Source: Lentibacillus siamensis
GTDB taxonomy: Bacteria > Bacillota > Bacilli > Bacillales > Amphibacillaceae
Length of the DNA: 64,000 nucleotides
NCBI RefSeq assembly: GCF_039522605.1
Contig: NZ_BAAADS010000024.1
Coordinates: 1-64,000, forward strand
Direction: 5' to 3'
The notes under the pieces were generated by a model. The model did no database searches and had not been told where the DNA came from. It saw only the letters and a program-made list of their open reading frames with translations. The position numbers were made by a program, and so were the translations under genes. This document shows positions 25,083 to 34,048 of the stretch, piece by piece. Each line of letters begins with the position of its first letter. The first letter of the stretch is position 1.

Positions 25083-26246
25083 GTGAAACGGATCGTATTA
25101 CCGGGCATAGCAATGATTGCAGTAACATACGGTTTAGCGAGATTCGGCTATGGATTAATGTTACCTGATATTTCATCAACATTGGATATGAGTCCTGCAA
25201 TCTCTGGCGTTATTGGATCCAGTTCTTATTTTGCCTACTGTATTGCCATTACCCTTTCAACGCTTTTCATTCCTAAGTTGGGGCCACGTCCATCAATTAT
25301 AGCTGCAGGAATTTCTGCTTTTGTGGGTATGCTTTTAATGGCGATTTCCACAAATGAGATTATGCTTGCTGTAGGTGTCCTCGTTGCGGGTGCAAGTACA
25401 GGTTTTGGATCACCTGCGTACGGTGAAGTCGTAGCAGAAACGGTTCAAAAACCGTTTCAAGATAAAGCAAATACTTGGGTCAATGCGGGAACGGGTTTTG
25501 GGGTTATGATTTCGGGGCCTATCGTGTTATTTTTTTCGGGAGATTGGCGAATGGTGTACACCTTATTTACCTTTGCAGCGTTAGCAGTTTTGATTTGGAA
25601 TTTCATAAATATTCCTAGAATTAAAAAGCAAGAGGAGTCCAGACAAAAGATATTTTCCTTTAAAAAAGCAGATATGAAAAAGTCTATTTTCCTTGTTATT
25701 GCTTCTCTGGTAATGGGAATTGCTACAGCCATCTATTGGACTTTTTCGAAGGATTATATAACGAATGAAAGCGACTTATCCCATTTAACTACGTCTATAT
25801 TTTGGATTATGATTGGTGTATCAGGAGTCGCTGGGGGTATCGCAGGAAATTTAATTGAAAAACTAGGGATTGGTAAGGCGTATAGACTAACCGTTATTAT
25901 TGCCTTTTTATCCATTGTGATCCTTCCGATTTTTCATTCAGAAATCGGATTGATTTATCTATCAGCATTATTTTTTGGGAGTTCATATGTCTTTTTAACG
26001 GGTGTTTTACTTGTGTGGGGGGTTAAACTGTATCCTCGACAATCATCACTGGGGATTGGTCTACCGTTTTTGACTCTAGCTCTCGGTCAAATTATTGGAT
26101 CCGCAATAGCAGGTACGCTGATACAATCGATTGATTACAAGATGGCCTTTATTCTGTTTAGTTTTATAGGTTTATCGGCTGTTTTTATTAAACCCAAAGT
26201 AAATGATACCCCGGAAAAAAGTGAAAAGATGGAATCTTGTGTTTGA
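25083..26246 (+). CDS. YbfB/YjiJ-type MFS transporter
   Basis: A 387-residue membrane protein with twelve hydrophobic helices. The N-terminal ITYGLARFGYGLMLP-like helix is typical of the YbfB/YjiJ branch of the major facilitator superfamily. A GTG start follows the tetR stop by one base. It presumably exports a compound sensed by the TetR repressor. Confidence 0.85.
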   Translation: MKRIVLPGIAMIAVTYGLARFGYGLMLPDISSTLDMSPAISGVIGSSSYFAYCIAITLSTLFIPKLGPRPSIIAAGISAFVGMLLMAISTNEIMLAVGVLVAGASTGFGSPAYGEVVAETVQKPFQDKANTWVNAGTGFGVMISGPIVLFFSGDWRMVYTLFTFAALAVLIWNFINIPRIKKQEESRQKIFSFKKADMKKSIFLVIASLVMGIATAIYWTFSKDYITNESDLSHLTTSIFWIMIGVSGVAGGIAGNLIEKLGIGKAYRLTVIIAFLSIVILPIFHSEIGLIYLSALFFGSSYVFLTGVLLVWGVKLYPRQSSLGIGLPFLTLALGQIIGSAIAGTLIQSIDYKMAFILFSFIGLSAVFIKPKVNDTPEKSEKMESCV

Positions 26247-26503
26247 AAATATAAGAATATGGAATAGGGGTTTGGCGTCCGGTCTTATGGAAATTAGTCA
26301 TTCAATGTTCGAATGTGTGTTAAAATGCAATCGAAATATTCTAATTACCTAAAATCTTAAATAATTACATTGGTCGAAATTGTATGGAAGCGGATTGAGG
26401 AGCAATCTTTTAGGAGCAGGTGGTTAAGTTGTTTGGCTGAGTAACCTGTTCGTTTATTCTAACTGACGTGTGTTATTATTCTGTATAATACCAACAGTGG
26501 AGA

Positions 26504-27013
26504 ATGAAGAAGATGTCACTAGAAAATGTAAAAGCGTATTTTAAAGAATGGAATCGTGAAGATGATGTGATGGAATTTGAAACATCGAGTGCTACTGTTC
26601 AACAAGCAGCCGACACAATTGGCGTAATTCCTGCGCGAATCGCAAAGACATTGTCTTTAAGAAGAAAAGAGGGAAAAGCCATTTTGGTCGTCGCCGCTGG
26701 GGATGCAAAAATCGACAATAAGAAATTTCGTCATACATTTGGTTTCAAAGCCCGTATGCTCGCTCCTGATGAAGTGTTGGAGGAAACTGGACATGCGATA
26801 GGGGGCGTTTGCCCGTTTGGATTGCAAAATGAAATCGACGTCTACCTAGATGTCTCAATGAAACGCTTCGAAACCATTTTCCCGGCTTGCGGAAGCTCGA
26901 ACTCCGCCATAGAATTGACCAACGATGAATTATTTCATTATTCGTTCTCCAAGGAATGGATAGATGTTTGCAAAGGTTGGGAAAAGACTGATTTAAAGGA
27001 GAGTATTCTCTAA
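26504..27013 (+). CDS. YbaK/EbsC-family aminoacyl-tRNA deacylase
   Basis: A 169-residue protein of the YbaK/ProX editing-domain family. The sequence ARIAKTLSLRRKEGKAILVVAAGDAKID and the GGVCPFG loop are typical. Family members hydrolyse mischarged tRNAs (Cys-tRNA-Pro, Ala-tRNA-Pro) in trans. The start is at 26504 or at the in-frame ATG 26513. A Fur/PerR-like AT dyad with TATAAT lies about 20 nt upstream. It is a single gene. Confidence 0.8.
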   Translation: MKKMSLENVKAYFKEWNREDDVMEFETSSATVQQAADTIGVIPARIAKTLSLRRKEGKAILVVAAGDAKIDNKKFRHTFGFKARMLAPDEVLEETGHAIGGVCPFGLQNEIDVYLDVSMKRFETIFPACGSSNSAIELTNDELFHYSFSKEWIDVCKGWEKTDLKESIL

Positions 27014-27071
27014 CAATTTTGTGCCAAATCGAATTGGAGGAGGGGAACCAGTTTTCCCCGCCTGATAAGGT

Positions 27072-28901
27072 TTACTTTAAATAATGATCCAAAAATTCTT
27101 TTACTGCATAAAATCCTTTAATGCTATTTTCACGTTTGGTGAATCCGTGTCCTTCATCATCAAAGACGATATATTCAACAGGGACATCATTTTTCTTAAC
27201 AGATTCCACAATGTCATCAGACTCGGCTTTCAACACGCGCGGGTCGTTGGCTCCCTGCAGGACGATAAGCGGTTTTTGAATATTTTCCGCATGGAACAGG
27301 GGTGATATGCTGCGAATGTATGCTGTATCTGTGTATGGGTTGCCAATCTTTTTGTACAGGACATCTCGAATTGCTTCCCACCAGGCTGGGATTTCTTTTA
27401 ATGTCCGCTCCCAATTGGAAACACCAAATACGTCCACACCAACTTTAAAAGCATTGGGCTGAAATGCTAACGCAGCAAGAACCATGTACCCGCCATAACT
27501 ACCGCCGATAATGCCGATTCGCTTTTCGTCGATGCGTTCTGTAGACGTAAGGAATTTTTTTGCCTCCACACAGTCCGCCAAATCAACCTCCCCATGTTTC
27601 AGGTCCGCTGCTTTGAAGAACGTCTTGCCGTAACCGGAACTTCCTCTGTTATTTACCGCTAGTACGGCATAGCCCTGGTTGACAAGATATTGGAAGATCG
27701 GATTGTAATCGACCATTGATTGCCCGCCAGGACCCCCGTGTACCCAGATAAGTGCAGGCACCTTTGTTTCGCTGGCTGTGACCGGTTCGTAATAGATCGC
27801 CGGAATAGACAGTCCATCAAACGATTCATAATGTACAACACTTGCTTCCACGAGATGATCTTGATCGATTTCCGGATTGAGCGTATCGGTTAAACATTGC
27901 AGCTTATCCCCGTTAAAATCATAAACGTACAGGTTCGCCGGTGCATTGGAACTGTTTAATAGAAAAGCCAGTTGATTCTCGCTTTCGGAAATGGTTACAT
28001 CGCTTATCTGTCCGTCAGGAAGGCCTGGAATTTCCAAATAAGCCCCAGTTTGCGTTTCTAAAATGTTCATCTCTATTTTCCCATTGTTGTTAAATGCGTA
28101 AACAAGATATTTATGATTCGGTGAAAATTTGGCCATCATAATGTCCCAGTCTTCTTCAGCTACTGTTTCCACGGTTTTTGTTTTGACATGCATTTTTTTC
28201 AGTTGAAGAAATTCATTCTCTTCATCGGTCACGTAATAGAGATACAATGATTTTGCATCAAAGGTCATTGGTATATACTGAACATCACCTTCATGTGGAG
28301 AAAGGTGCTCTAACCCTGCTTCAGGTGAATAAAGGTACATATCCGAATTGTTAGCTGTTACCGGCTTATGCAGGGCAATAGAAGATTTGTCCGGTGATAC
28401 GGCGGTAATCTGATAGGCTTCCTCATTTTGAAAAATTAACTGGGGTGTGAATGTTTCTACATCCATTTCATACAGGTCCATATAGCGTTCATCTCGTATG
28501 TTTGACTCATAGAAAAAACTTCGGCGGTCCCTGCTCCACCCGTGAAACATTGCCTTTTCTTTTTCACCTGGAGTCAAATCCTTTGTCTGTCCATTTTCAT
28601 CACACAAATGGAGGTGGGTTATTTCATTTCCACCATTGTCGCTTTCATATAAAAAGCGTTGATCTTCCGGGAAAAAAGAAACTGGGAAAATGGAATTATC
28701 TGTCGAATGTGTCAACTGTTTGGGAGCTTTCTCGTGTTTACTAATGGAATAGGCATTATATACCCCTGATTTGTCACTTGCATACAAAATGTTCGTATCA
28801 TCATATGAAATAGATACACCCGCTATGCTCTCCGTGTTCATAAATTGTTCGATGGTGTATGTGGATGGTGTGTTTCTTTTTTTCGCCATTTCTTCTGTCA
28901 A
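27072..28901 (-). CDS. S9-family prolyl-oligopeptidase-like serine peptidase
   Basis: A 609-residue cytoplasmic peptidase. An N-terminal beta-propeller (about 20-340) is followed by an alpha/beta-hydrolase domain. Nucleophile S468 lies in GGSYGGYM, with the Asp in GANDPRV (near 545-550) and the His in DEGHGF (near 580). The fold matches acylaminoacyl-peptidases/dipeptidyl-peptidases that trim short peptides. No signal peptide is seen. Monocistronic. Confidence 0.92.
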   Translation of the reverse strand: MTEEMAKKRNTPSTYTIEQFMNTESIAGVSISYDDTNILYASDKSGVYNAYSISKHEKAPKQLTHSTDNSIFPVSFFPEDQRFLYESDNGGNEITHLHLCDENGQTKDLTPGEKEKAMFHGWSRDRRSFFYESNIRDERYMDLYEMDVETFTPQLIFQNEEAYQITAVSPDKSSIALHKPVTANNSDMYLYSPEAGLEHLSPHEGDVQYIPMTFDAKSLYLYYVTDEENEFLQLKKMHVKTKTVETVAEEDWDIMMAKFSPNHKYLVYAFNNNGKIEMNILETQTGAYLEIPGLPDGQISDVTISESENQLAFLLNSSNAPANLYVYDFNGDKLQCLTDTLNPEIDQDHLVEASVVHYESFDGLSIPAIYYEPVTASETKVPALIWVHGGPGGQSMVDYNPIFQYLVNQGYAVLAVNNRGSSGYGKTFFKAADLKHGEVDLADCVEAKKFLTSTERIDEKRIGIIGGSYGGYMVLAALAFQPNAFKVGVDVFGVSNWERTLKEIPAWWEAIRDVLYKKIGNPYTDTAYIRSISPLFHAENIQKPLIVLQGANDPRVLKAESDDIVESVKKNDVPVEYIVFDDEGHGFTKRENSIKGFYAVKEFLDHYLK

Positions 28902-29101
28902 TATAAAAACCCCTTTTCTTAAGAATTTATAATATGTATTCTATTTGTGAGGGGTGGAATCCTCTATTATAACCAGAAAAAAGCAAGAAAATTTGCAATA
29001 ACTATTGGGATGGCCATCTTCGTAACTGGTGTAACTTGGTTGGAACATTTGTCTTCTTTAGGCACGCTCGATGACCTCTTCAAATGGATTATTTTGCAAC
29101 C

Positions 29102-29131
29102 AAAAACCCGCAAGTATTTTGACTGCGGGTT
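29102..29131 (-). terminator. terminator of the glyoxalase-like gene
   Basis: AACCCGCA/TGCGGGTT with a T run on the reverse strand overlaps the stop codon of the gene. A 92-codon forward frame spanning 28947-29225 is not supported. Confidence 0.7.
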
Positions 29132-29744
29132 ATTTGGATATGGAAAATCTCATCATTGCGGACGGTTTAAACTGTACGTTTGCAAGTTGATGATCTGTTT
29201 GGAAAATGGTATCGAAGTCGTTTGAGTTAGCTATTACCGGATATATGGTGTCGATCTGCTGTTGGTTGATGAGGCTGGAGTCGGTCGGCACGTTTTTTTC
29301 GTCACCCCACTCAATTAGAAACGGATGACGGATGATTTCAGCTTGCGGAAAAAGCATTCGCCATTCCAGGAGTGAACCGTCTGGGCGATTCCTGCTTCCG
29401 GCAATTGGTCCGGTGAATGATACGTCCTGTTCATGAAAATGCTTCAAATAATCATCCATACCATACGTTCGCAGTGCATATTGAATTGCCCCCTCCACAT
29501 CACTGTTTAATGTGCGGACAAGTTGGTCAATCAGGGGATTTTCGGACTTGGCTGCTAAATCCTCGTCGAAAATTCCAAGCCACTCCAGATAACAGTCATT
29601 GCTGAAATAAGCAAGGTAATTGTACGTTCCCCAATTTTCATGTTTGCCACCTTTCAGAACGGTTACATTGTGTCTGTTGGCAAAAGCCTCCGCAGCCTGT
29701 TTCGGATCTTTAGAAGCAAGAATAATATGGTCAAGTGCAAGCAT
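29130..29744 (-). CDS. glyoxalase-like (VOC) protein
   Basis: A 204-residue protein of the Glyoxalase_3-like VOC group. The N-terminal LALDHIILASKDP is followed by GGKHENWGTYNYLAYF and CYLEWLGI, the usual metal-ligand strands of the betaalphabetabetabeta repeat. Function is unspecified. It could be a dioxygenase, lyase or binding protein. An AAGGAGG site precedes the start. Confidence 0.78.
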   Translation of the reverse strand: MLALDHIILASKDPKQAAEAFANRHNVTVLKGGKHENWGTYNYLAYFSNDCYLEWLGIFDEDLAAKSENPLIDQLVRTLNSDVEGAIQYALRTYGMDDYLKHFHEQDVSFTGPIAGSRNRPDGSLLEWRMLFPQAEIIRHPFLIEWGDEKNVPTDSSLINQQQIDTIYPVIANSNDFDTIFQTDHQLANVQFKPSAMMRFSISK

Positions 29745-29837
29745 TTTTTCACCTCCTTAAAAAGTTGTTATCGCAATTTTACAGAAAAATGGATATAATG
29801 AAAAGAAATTTATTTTTGCAGAGGGAGATGGAAGCAG

Positions 29838-30401
29838 ATGCAGAACCCAATTTTAAGTGACTTTTCAACTGAATTTTATACGGATCGATTGTATATTAGG
29901 ATGCCAAAACCCGGTGATGGTAAGGCTGTTTATGCAGCGATTCAGGCAAGTAAAGTGGAGTTGAAAAAGTGGCTGCCGTTTGCCCAAAAAGACCAGACCG
30001 CTGAAGAAGTCGAGGCAAATGTTCGTGAAGCACATGCTGCGTTTTTGAAAAGGACGGATTTGCGGATGCACATCTTTCACCGGGAGACGGGAGAGTTGCT
30101 CGGATTGACTGGTCTGCACCGGATTGATTGGGATGTTCCAAAATTTGAGATTGGTTATTGGCTTGATTCACGAAAAACTGGACAAGGATACATAACAGAA
30201 GCGGTGGAAGGTCTGACGAAATTCGCCTTCAGCGAGCTCGGTGCCAACCGTATTGAAGTTCAGTGCGATGCAAAAAATGTGAGAAGTCGTGCTATACCGG
30301 CAAGACTTGGATTTACGTTGGAAGGAGTCCATTGCAACGATTCAGTTGCAGTCGATGGGGATGAATTGCGGGATACGTGTATTTTTGCCAAGGTACGCTG
30401 A
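29838..30401 (+). CDS. GNAT-family N-acetyltransferase, RimJ/RimL type
   Basis: A 187-residue acetyltransferase. The sequence IGYWLDSRKTGQGYITEAV contains the acetyl-CoA-binding R/Q-x-x-G-x-G/A-type turn. ANRIEVQCDAKNVRSRAIPARLGFTLEG is the classical C-terminal GNAT motif. It probably acetylates a ribosomal-protein N-terminus or small amine. A 21-nt tandem-repeat array begins 70 bp after its stop. Confidence 0.88.
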   Translation: MQNPILSDFSTEFYTDRLYIRMPKPGDGKAVYAAIQASKVELKKWLPFAQKDQTAEEVEANVREAHAAFLKRTDLRMHIFHRETGELLGLTGLHRIDWDVPKFEIGYWLDSRKTGQGYITEAVEGLTKFAFSELGANRIEVQCDAKNVRSRAIPARLGFTLEGVHCNDSVAVDGDELRDTCIFAKVR

Positions 30402-30470
30402 CGGGTGTGCTTTGGATATGGCTGCCTGTCATGTTATGTTGCTGCTGGGAAACATCATCGTTCGGGGTGG

Positions 30471-30812
30471 AACATCAACCGCACAGGGCGGAACATCAAC
30501 CACACGGGACCAAACATCAACCGCACAAGCGGAACATCAACCGCACAGGGCGGAACATCAACCACACGGGACCAAACATCAACCGCACAAGCGGAACATC
30601 AACCGCACAGGGCGAAACATCAACCACACGGGACCAAACATCAACCGCACAAGCGGAACATCAACCGCACAGGGCGAAACATCAACCACACGGGACCAAA
30701 CATCAACCGCACAGGGCGGAACATCAACCACACGGGACCAAACATCAACCGCACAAGCGGAACATCAACCGCACAGGGCGGAACATCAACCGCACAGGGC
30801 GGAACATCAACC
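30471..30812. repeat. 21-nt tandem repeat array with ABC higher-order pattern
   Basis: Sixteen full units and one partial begin AACATCAACC. Type A ends GCACAGGGCGG (21 nt), B ends ACACGGGACCA (21 nt) and C ends GCACAAGCGG (20 nt). The order is ABC ABC ABC AB ABC AA, with two A units ending in GCGA. The 62-nt ABC block is not a multiple of three, so all forward frames stay open without coding. Units A and C contain a CCGC/GCGG mini-hairpin. A degenerate unit at 30451 leads in. Confidence 0.95.
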
Positions 30813-30928
30813 GTTCTAAATTGTAATCATTCCGCGAGTTTGCCAGCCAGTTATAGCCGTTTTTCGATACATTTCCATAAAGGTTTGGTATAGTACATGA
30901 AAAGGTATTTATGAAACAGGTGATTGAT

Positions 30929-31621
30929 ATGGGTAAACCAAACATTTTAATTGTGGAAGATGAACAAAAGCTCAGCAGGGTGTTACAGCTTGAACTGGAA
31001 TATGAAAATTATGCAACGGATATTGCTGACAATGGAAAAGATGCACTGAACAAATTGGAAAATAATCGATGGGATCTTGTACTGCTGGATATTATGCTTC
31101 CGGAACTGAGCGGGATGGAAGTGTTGAGGCGATTCAGGCGCAGCAACCGGACAACACCGATTATTCTGTTGACAGCAAGAGATCAGGTGCATGATAAAGT
31201 AAGCGGGTTGGATCTTGGGGCGAATGACTATATGACGAAGCCGTTTCAAATTGAGGAGCTGCTCGCCCGTATTCGTGTACATTTACGGCTGCAGACAACA
31301 GCTGAAATGGACAGTCGTCAACTGGCAATTGGGGAGCTTGTTGTTGATACTGGTACACGTGAAGTGAAGCGGAATGATCACCAAATTGAACTGACCCCCC
31401 GCGAATTTGATTTGCTCATCTACTTGCTGAAAAATAAAAATCAGGTGTTAACCAGGGATCAGTTAATTGAACATGTCTGGGGTTTTGATTATTATGGCGA
31501 CACCAATGTAGTGGACGTTTATATCCGTTATTTACGGCAGAAAATTGATAAAGATTTTGACAGCCAGTATATTCAAACGGTTCGTGGTGTCGGGTATACG
31601 ATAAAGGAAACTGCGCAATGA
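30929..31621 (+). CDS. OmpR-family response regulator (YkoG-like)
   Basis: A 230-residue two-component regulator. The receiver domain has ILIVEDE, phospho-acceptor Asp in LVLLDIMLP (about 53) and K in MTKPF. The C-terminal winged helix ends GDTNVVDVYIRYLRQKI...RGVGYTIK. The start at 30929 is preferred for its AGGTGAT site, although 30911 is also possible. It overlaps the kinase gene by 4 nt. The gene trio with a PepSY protein resembles Bacillus subtilis ykoGH-ykoIJ. Confidence 0.9.
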   Translation: MGKPNILIVEDEQKLSRVLQLELEYENYATDIADNGKDALNKLENNRWDLVLLDIMLPELSGMEVLRRFRRSNRTTPIILLTARDQVHDKVSGLDLGANDYMTKPFQIEELLARIRVHLRLQTTAEMDSRQLAIGELVVDTGTREVKRNDHQIELTPREFDLLIYLLKNKNQVLTRDQLIEHVWGFDYYGDTNVVDVYIRYLRQKIDKDFDSQYIQTVRGVGYTIKETAQ

Positions 31622-32970
31622 AGTTATCAACGAAGATCCGTCTATTTTCTAGTCTGTTTATGCTGATTCTTGTTTTGCTGGTCAACACGGCTATCTATTA
31701 TATGTTTCATACAATGTCACTGAATGGGGAAAGGACGGAACTGACGGAGCAGACGGATGAAATTGTCACAGCCTTAAACGATTCCTCTACGATAGCAAAG
31801 AGTGAATTGCTGAAGGCGTATTTGCCGACGGATGGAATGATTCGGGTCGTTGGAAAAGATGGCAGTATGCTTATGTCAACATTGACAAAGGACAAGTCTT
31901 ATCTTAATCTGCCTTCAAGTTACGCAACAAAACAAACAAGCAGCGTCATCCCTCTAAAGGATAATGCTGATTTTTTGACTGTTTCCAAACCAATCATCTG
32001 GGAAAACGGAGAAGTTGCAACATTACAGGTATATAAGCAGCTTGTGGCACATTCGGAAACGATGGAAACACTGTTTTATGTGTTAGTGGTGGCATCAATC
32101 ATCGTACTGATTCCGACAATCATTGCCGGAACGTTGCTGGGACGGTTTATTTTAAAACCGATAAAGTCCTTGACGTCCACAATGAGGGAAAATGTAACCC
32201 ACACCACGTGGAAAAAAATTAATCTCGAGAACCGATCGCATGATGAACTGTATGAAATGGAAGAGACGTTTAATGTGATGATTGATTATTTGAAGGATAA
32301 CTTCGAAAAACAGGAAATTTTCGTATCGGATGCATCACATGAACTGAAAACGCCAATTTCCATCGTGAAAAGTTACGCACAATTATTGCAGCGGCGCGGA
32401 CGGGATAATCCGGAACTTTTACAAGAGTCTGTACAGGCGATTGATTCGGAAGCAGATCGTATGCAAAAGCTGGTTGAGCAAATGCTATTGCTTGCCAAAA
32501 ATCAGGAACAGGAAACTTACAGCAAGCTGAATGTTGTCCAATTGGTTCAGGGAATAGTGGATCAATTCAAGGGTGCCTATGATCGTGAACTGGTTTTTGA
32601 AACAGAGACCGATGAAATGTATATTAACGGGAATCATGATCAATTGCAGCAAGTAGTGTATATTTTAATGGACAACGCGCTGAAATACAGCGACAAGGCG
32701 GTGGACATCCATATTTCACAGCAGGGATTGACCGTACAGATAAATGTGCAGGATTATGGCAAGGGAATCCCACCGGAAGAATCAGAAAAAATATTTGACA
32801 GGTTTTACCGTATTGAAAAATCACGAAGCCGCGAGTTAGGCGGTACTGGACTTGGATTGGCCATCGCAAAAGTTATTATGGAAGAACACCACGGCAGCTT
32901 ATCTGTGAGCAGTGAACCGGGTGAAGGCACTGCCTTTAGCATGAGGCTGCCAGCTATAAATGAAAACTAA
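31618..32970 (+). CDS. sensor histidine kinase (YkoH-like)
   Basis: A 450-residue membrane kinase. TM1 spans about 8-29, an extracellular sensor about 30-152, TM2 about 153-178, then HAMP. HisKA contains SDASHELKTPI (H241). HATPase follows with an N box (DNALKYSD), DYGKGIP and GGTGLGLAI. It is translationally coupled to the response regulator. A PepSY-domain protein follows 93 bp on and may modulate the sensor. Confidence 0.92.
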   Translation: MKLSTKIRLFSSLFMLILVLLVNTAIYYMFHTMSLNGERTELTEQTDEIVTALNDSSTIAKSELLKAYLPTDGMIRVVGKDGSMLMSTLTKDKSYLNLPSSYATKQTSSVIPLKDNADFLTVSKPIIWENGEVATLQVYKQLVAHSETMETLFYVLVVASIIVLIPTIIAGTLLGRFILKPIKSLTSTMRENVTHTTWKKINLENRSHDELYEMEETFNVMIDYLKDNFEKQEIFVSDASHELKTPISIVKSYAQLLQRRGRDNPELLQESVQAIDSEADRMQKLVEQMLLLAKNQEQETYSKLNVVQLVQGIVDQFKGAYDRELVFETETDEMYINGNHDQLQQVVYILMDNALKYSDKAVDIHISQQGLTVQINVQDYGKGIPPEESEKIFDRFYRIEKSRSRELGGTGLGLAIAKVIMEEHHGSLSVSSEPGEGTAFSMRLPAINEN

Positions 32971-33063
32971 TATGTTTCTCATCGAATTCTAATCTTTTAC
33001 ACATCGATCTTTCATCTGAAAGGGATAAGATGTACACAGGATGAAAACAGGGAGGCATTTAAC

Positions 33064-33831
33064 ATGAAGAAAAAAGTAGGATTTATTTTAAGTATTTTGC
33101 TCGGCTTATCCGCACTTGGACTTGGTATGTATCACACAAGCGCTTCACAGGCAGCACCGAAATTGTCAATGGAACAGATTAAAGACCAGATTCAGAAGCA
33201 ATATCCTGGTAAAATAACCGAATTTGAGCTTGATAAAGAAGGAAAGCGTGCCGTTTATGAGGTAGAAGTTGTTCAGGATGGAAAAGAATACGATATTGTT
33301 TTTGATGGAAATACAGGTGATGTCCTCTCCTTGGAAAAACAAAGTGTTAACAAGGCTGATTCAGATGAAAAGGACGATGACCGATTCGATAAAGATGATG
33401 ACAAAAATGAAAATGATGACGCAGATGATGAAGAATACGACAGGGATGACCGTGACGATAATGTAAAGGAAAAAAACGATGATAAAAAGAACGCATCCAA
33501 AGATGACGAACCATCCAAGGAACCCCGAGTCAGCGCCGCAAAAGCACAAAAAATCGCGCTGAAAGAGGTTTCTGGAACGGTCATTAGCAGTGAATTGGAT
33601 GAAGATGATGACCGATTGATTTATGAAATTGAGGTCCAGTCGGATAAGAAAGAAGCAGAATTTGATATCGATGCATATACGGGTGAAATTATCGTGATGT
33701 CAATTGATACGGATGAAAATGATAGTGCTGATGATACAAACAGCAATTCGAATAACCGGGATGATGATCGTGGTGACAGCCATGATGAGGGTAATAATCA
33801 AGATGATGCCAGCGATGCCAATAATGAATAG
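33064..33831 (+). CDS. secreted or anchored PepSY-domain protein
   Basis: A 255-residue exported protein with a signal peptide to about residue 30. Two PepSY domains (about 35-95 and 155-215, ending FDGNTGDVL and IDAYTGEII) are separated by an extremely acidic Asp/Glu/Lys linker, and an acidic tail follows. It sits next to an OmpR-type two-component system, as YkoI/YkoJ do in Bacillus subtilis. PepSY proteins are thought to inhibit proteases or sense the envelope. The acidic repeats suggest cation binding or adaptation to salt. Confidence 0.85.
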   Translation: MKKKVGFILSILLGLSALGLGMYHTSASQAAPKLSMEQIKDQIQKQYPGKITEFELDKEGKRAVYEVEVVQDGKEYDIVFDGNTGDVLSLEKQSVNKADSDEKDDDRFDKDDDKNENDDADDEEYDRDDRDDNVKEKNDDKKNASKDDEPSKEPRVSAAKAQKIALKEVSGTVISSELDEDDDRLIYEIEVQSDKKEAEFDIDAYTGEIIVMSIDTDENDSADDTNSNSNNRDDDRGDSHDEGNNQDDASDANNE

Positions 33832-33842
33832 GATCCCATTAA

Positions 33843-33875
33843 AATAGCAGCCGGGAACCCGGCTGCTATTTTTTT
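33843..33875 (+). terminator. strong terminator after the PepSY gene
   Basis: AATAGCAGCCGGG pairs perfectly with CCCGGCTGCTATT, followed by seven T. Confidence 0.9.
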
Positions 33876-34048
33876 ATGGCGTTTAAAATAAAGATTTCCG
33901 CACTGATAAGACAATATAAGTAGATAGTGAAACTTTTTCCAAGTTGGATCGTAGGCTGTATAGAGGAAATGGTATGATAATTTAACTTGATTTGTTCTGT
34001 GTTGATGATGAATTGGTTTGCTAGTACAGGTTGGGAAGGAGTTATTAA

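Noticed and set aside
28947..29225. 92-codon forward frame between the peptidase and glyoxalase-like genes
   Set aside because: It runs through the terminator and antisense into the glyoxalase-like gene, and shows no protein family features.
30471..30812. CRISPR array
   Set aside because: Units are only 20-21 nt with no unique spacers, and no cas genes are nearby. It is a minisatellite.
30289..30893. Three overlapping forward frames rich in TSTAQ, EHQPHRA and NINRTG repeats
   Set aside because: They are translations of the 20/21-nt minisatellite. Mixed unit lengths shift the frame, and no ribosome site is present.
33273..33584. Serine-rich reverse frame opposite the PepSY gene
   Set aside because: It is the shadow of the Asp/Glu-rich linker codons, with no start signals.
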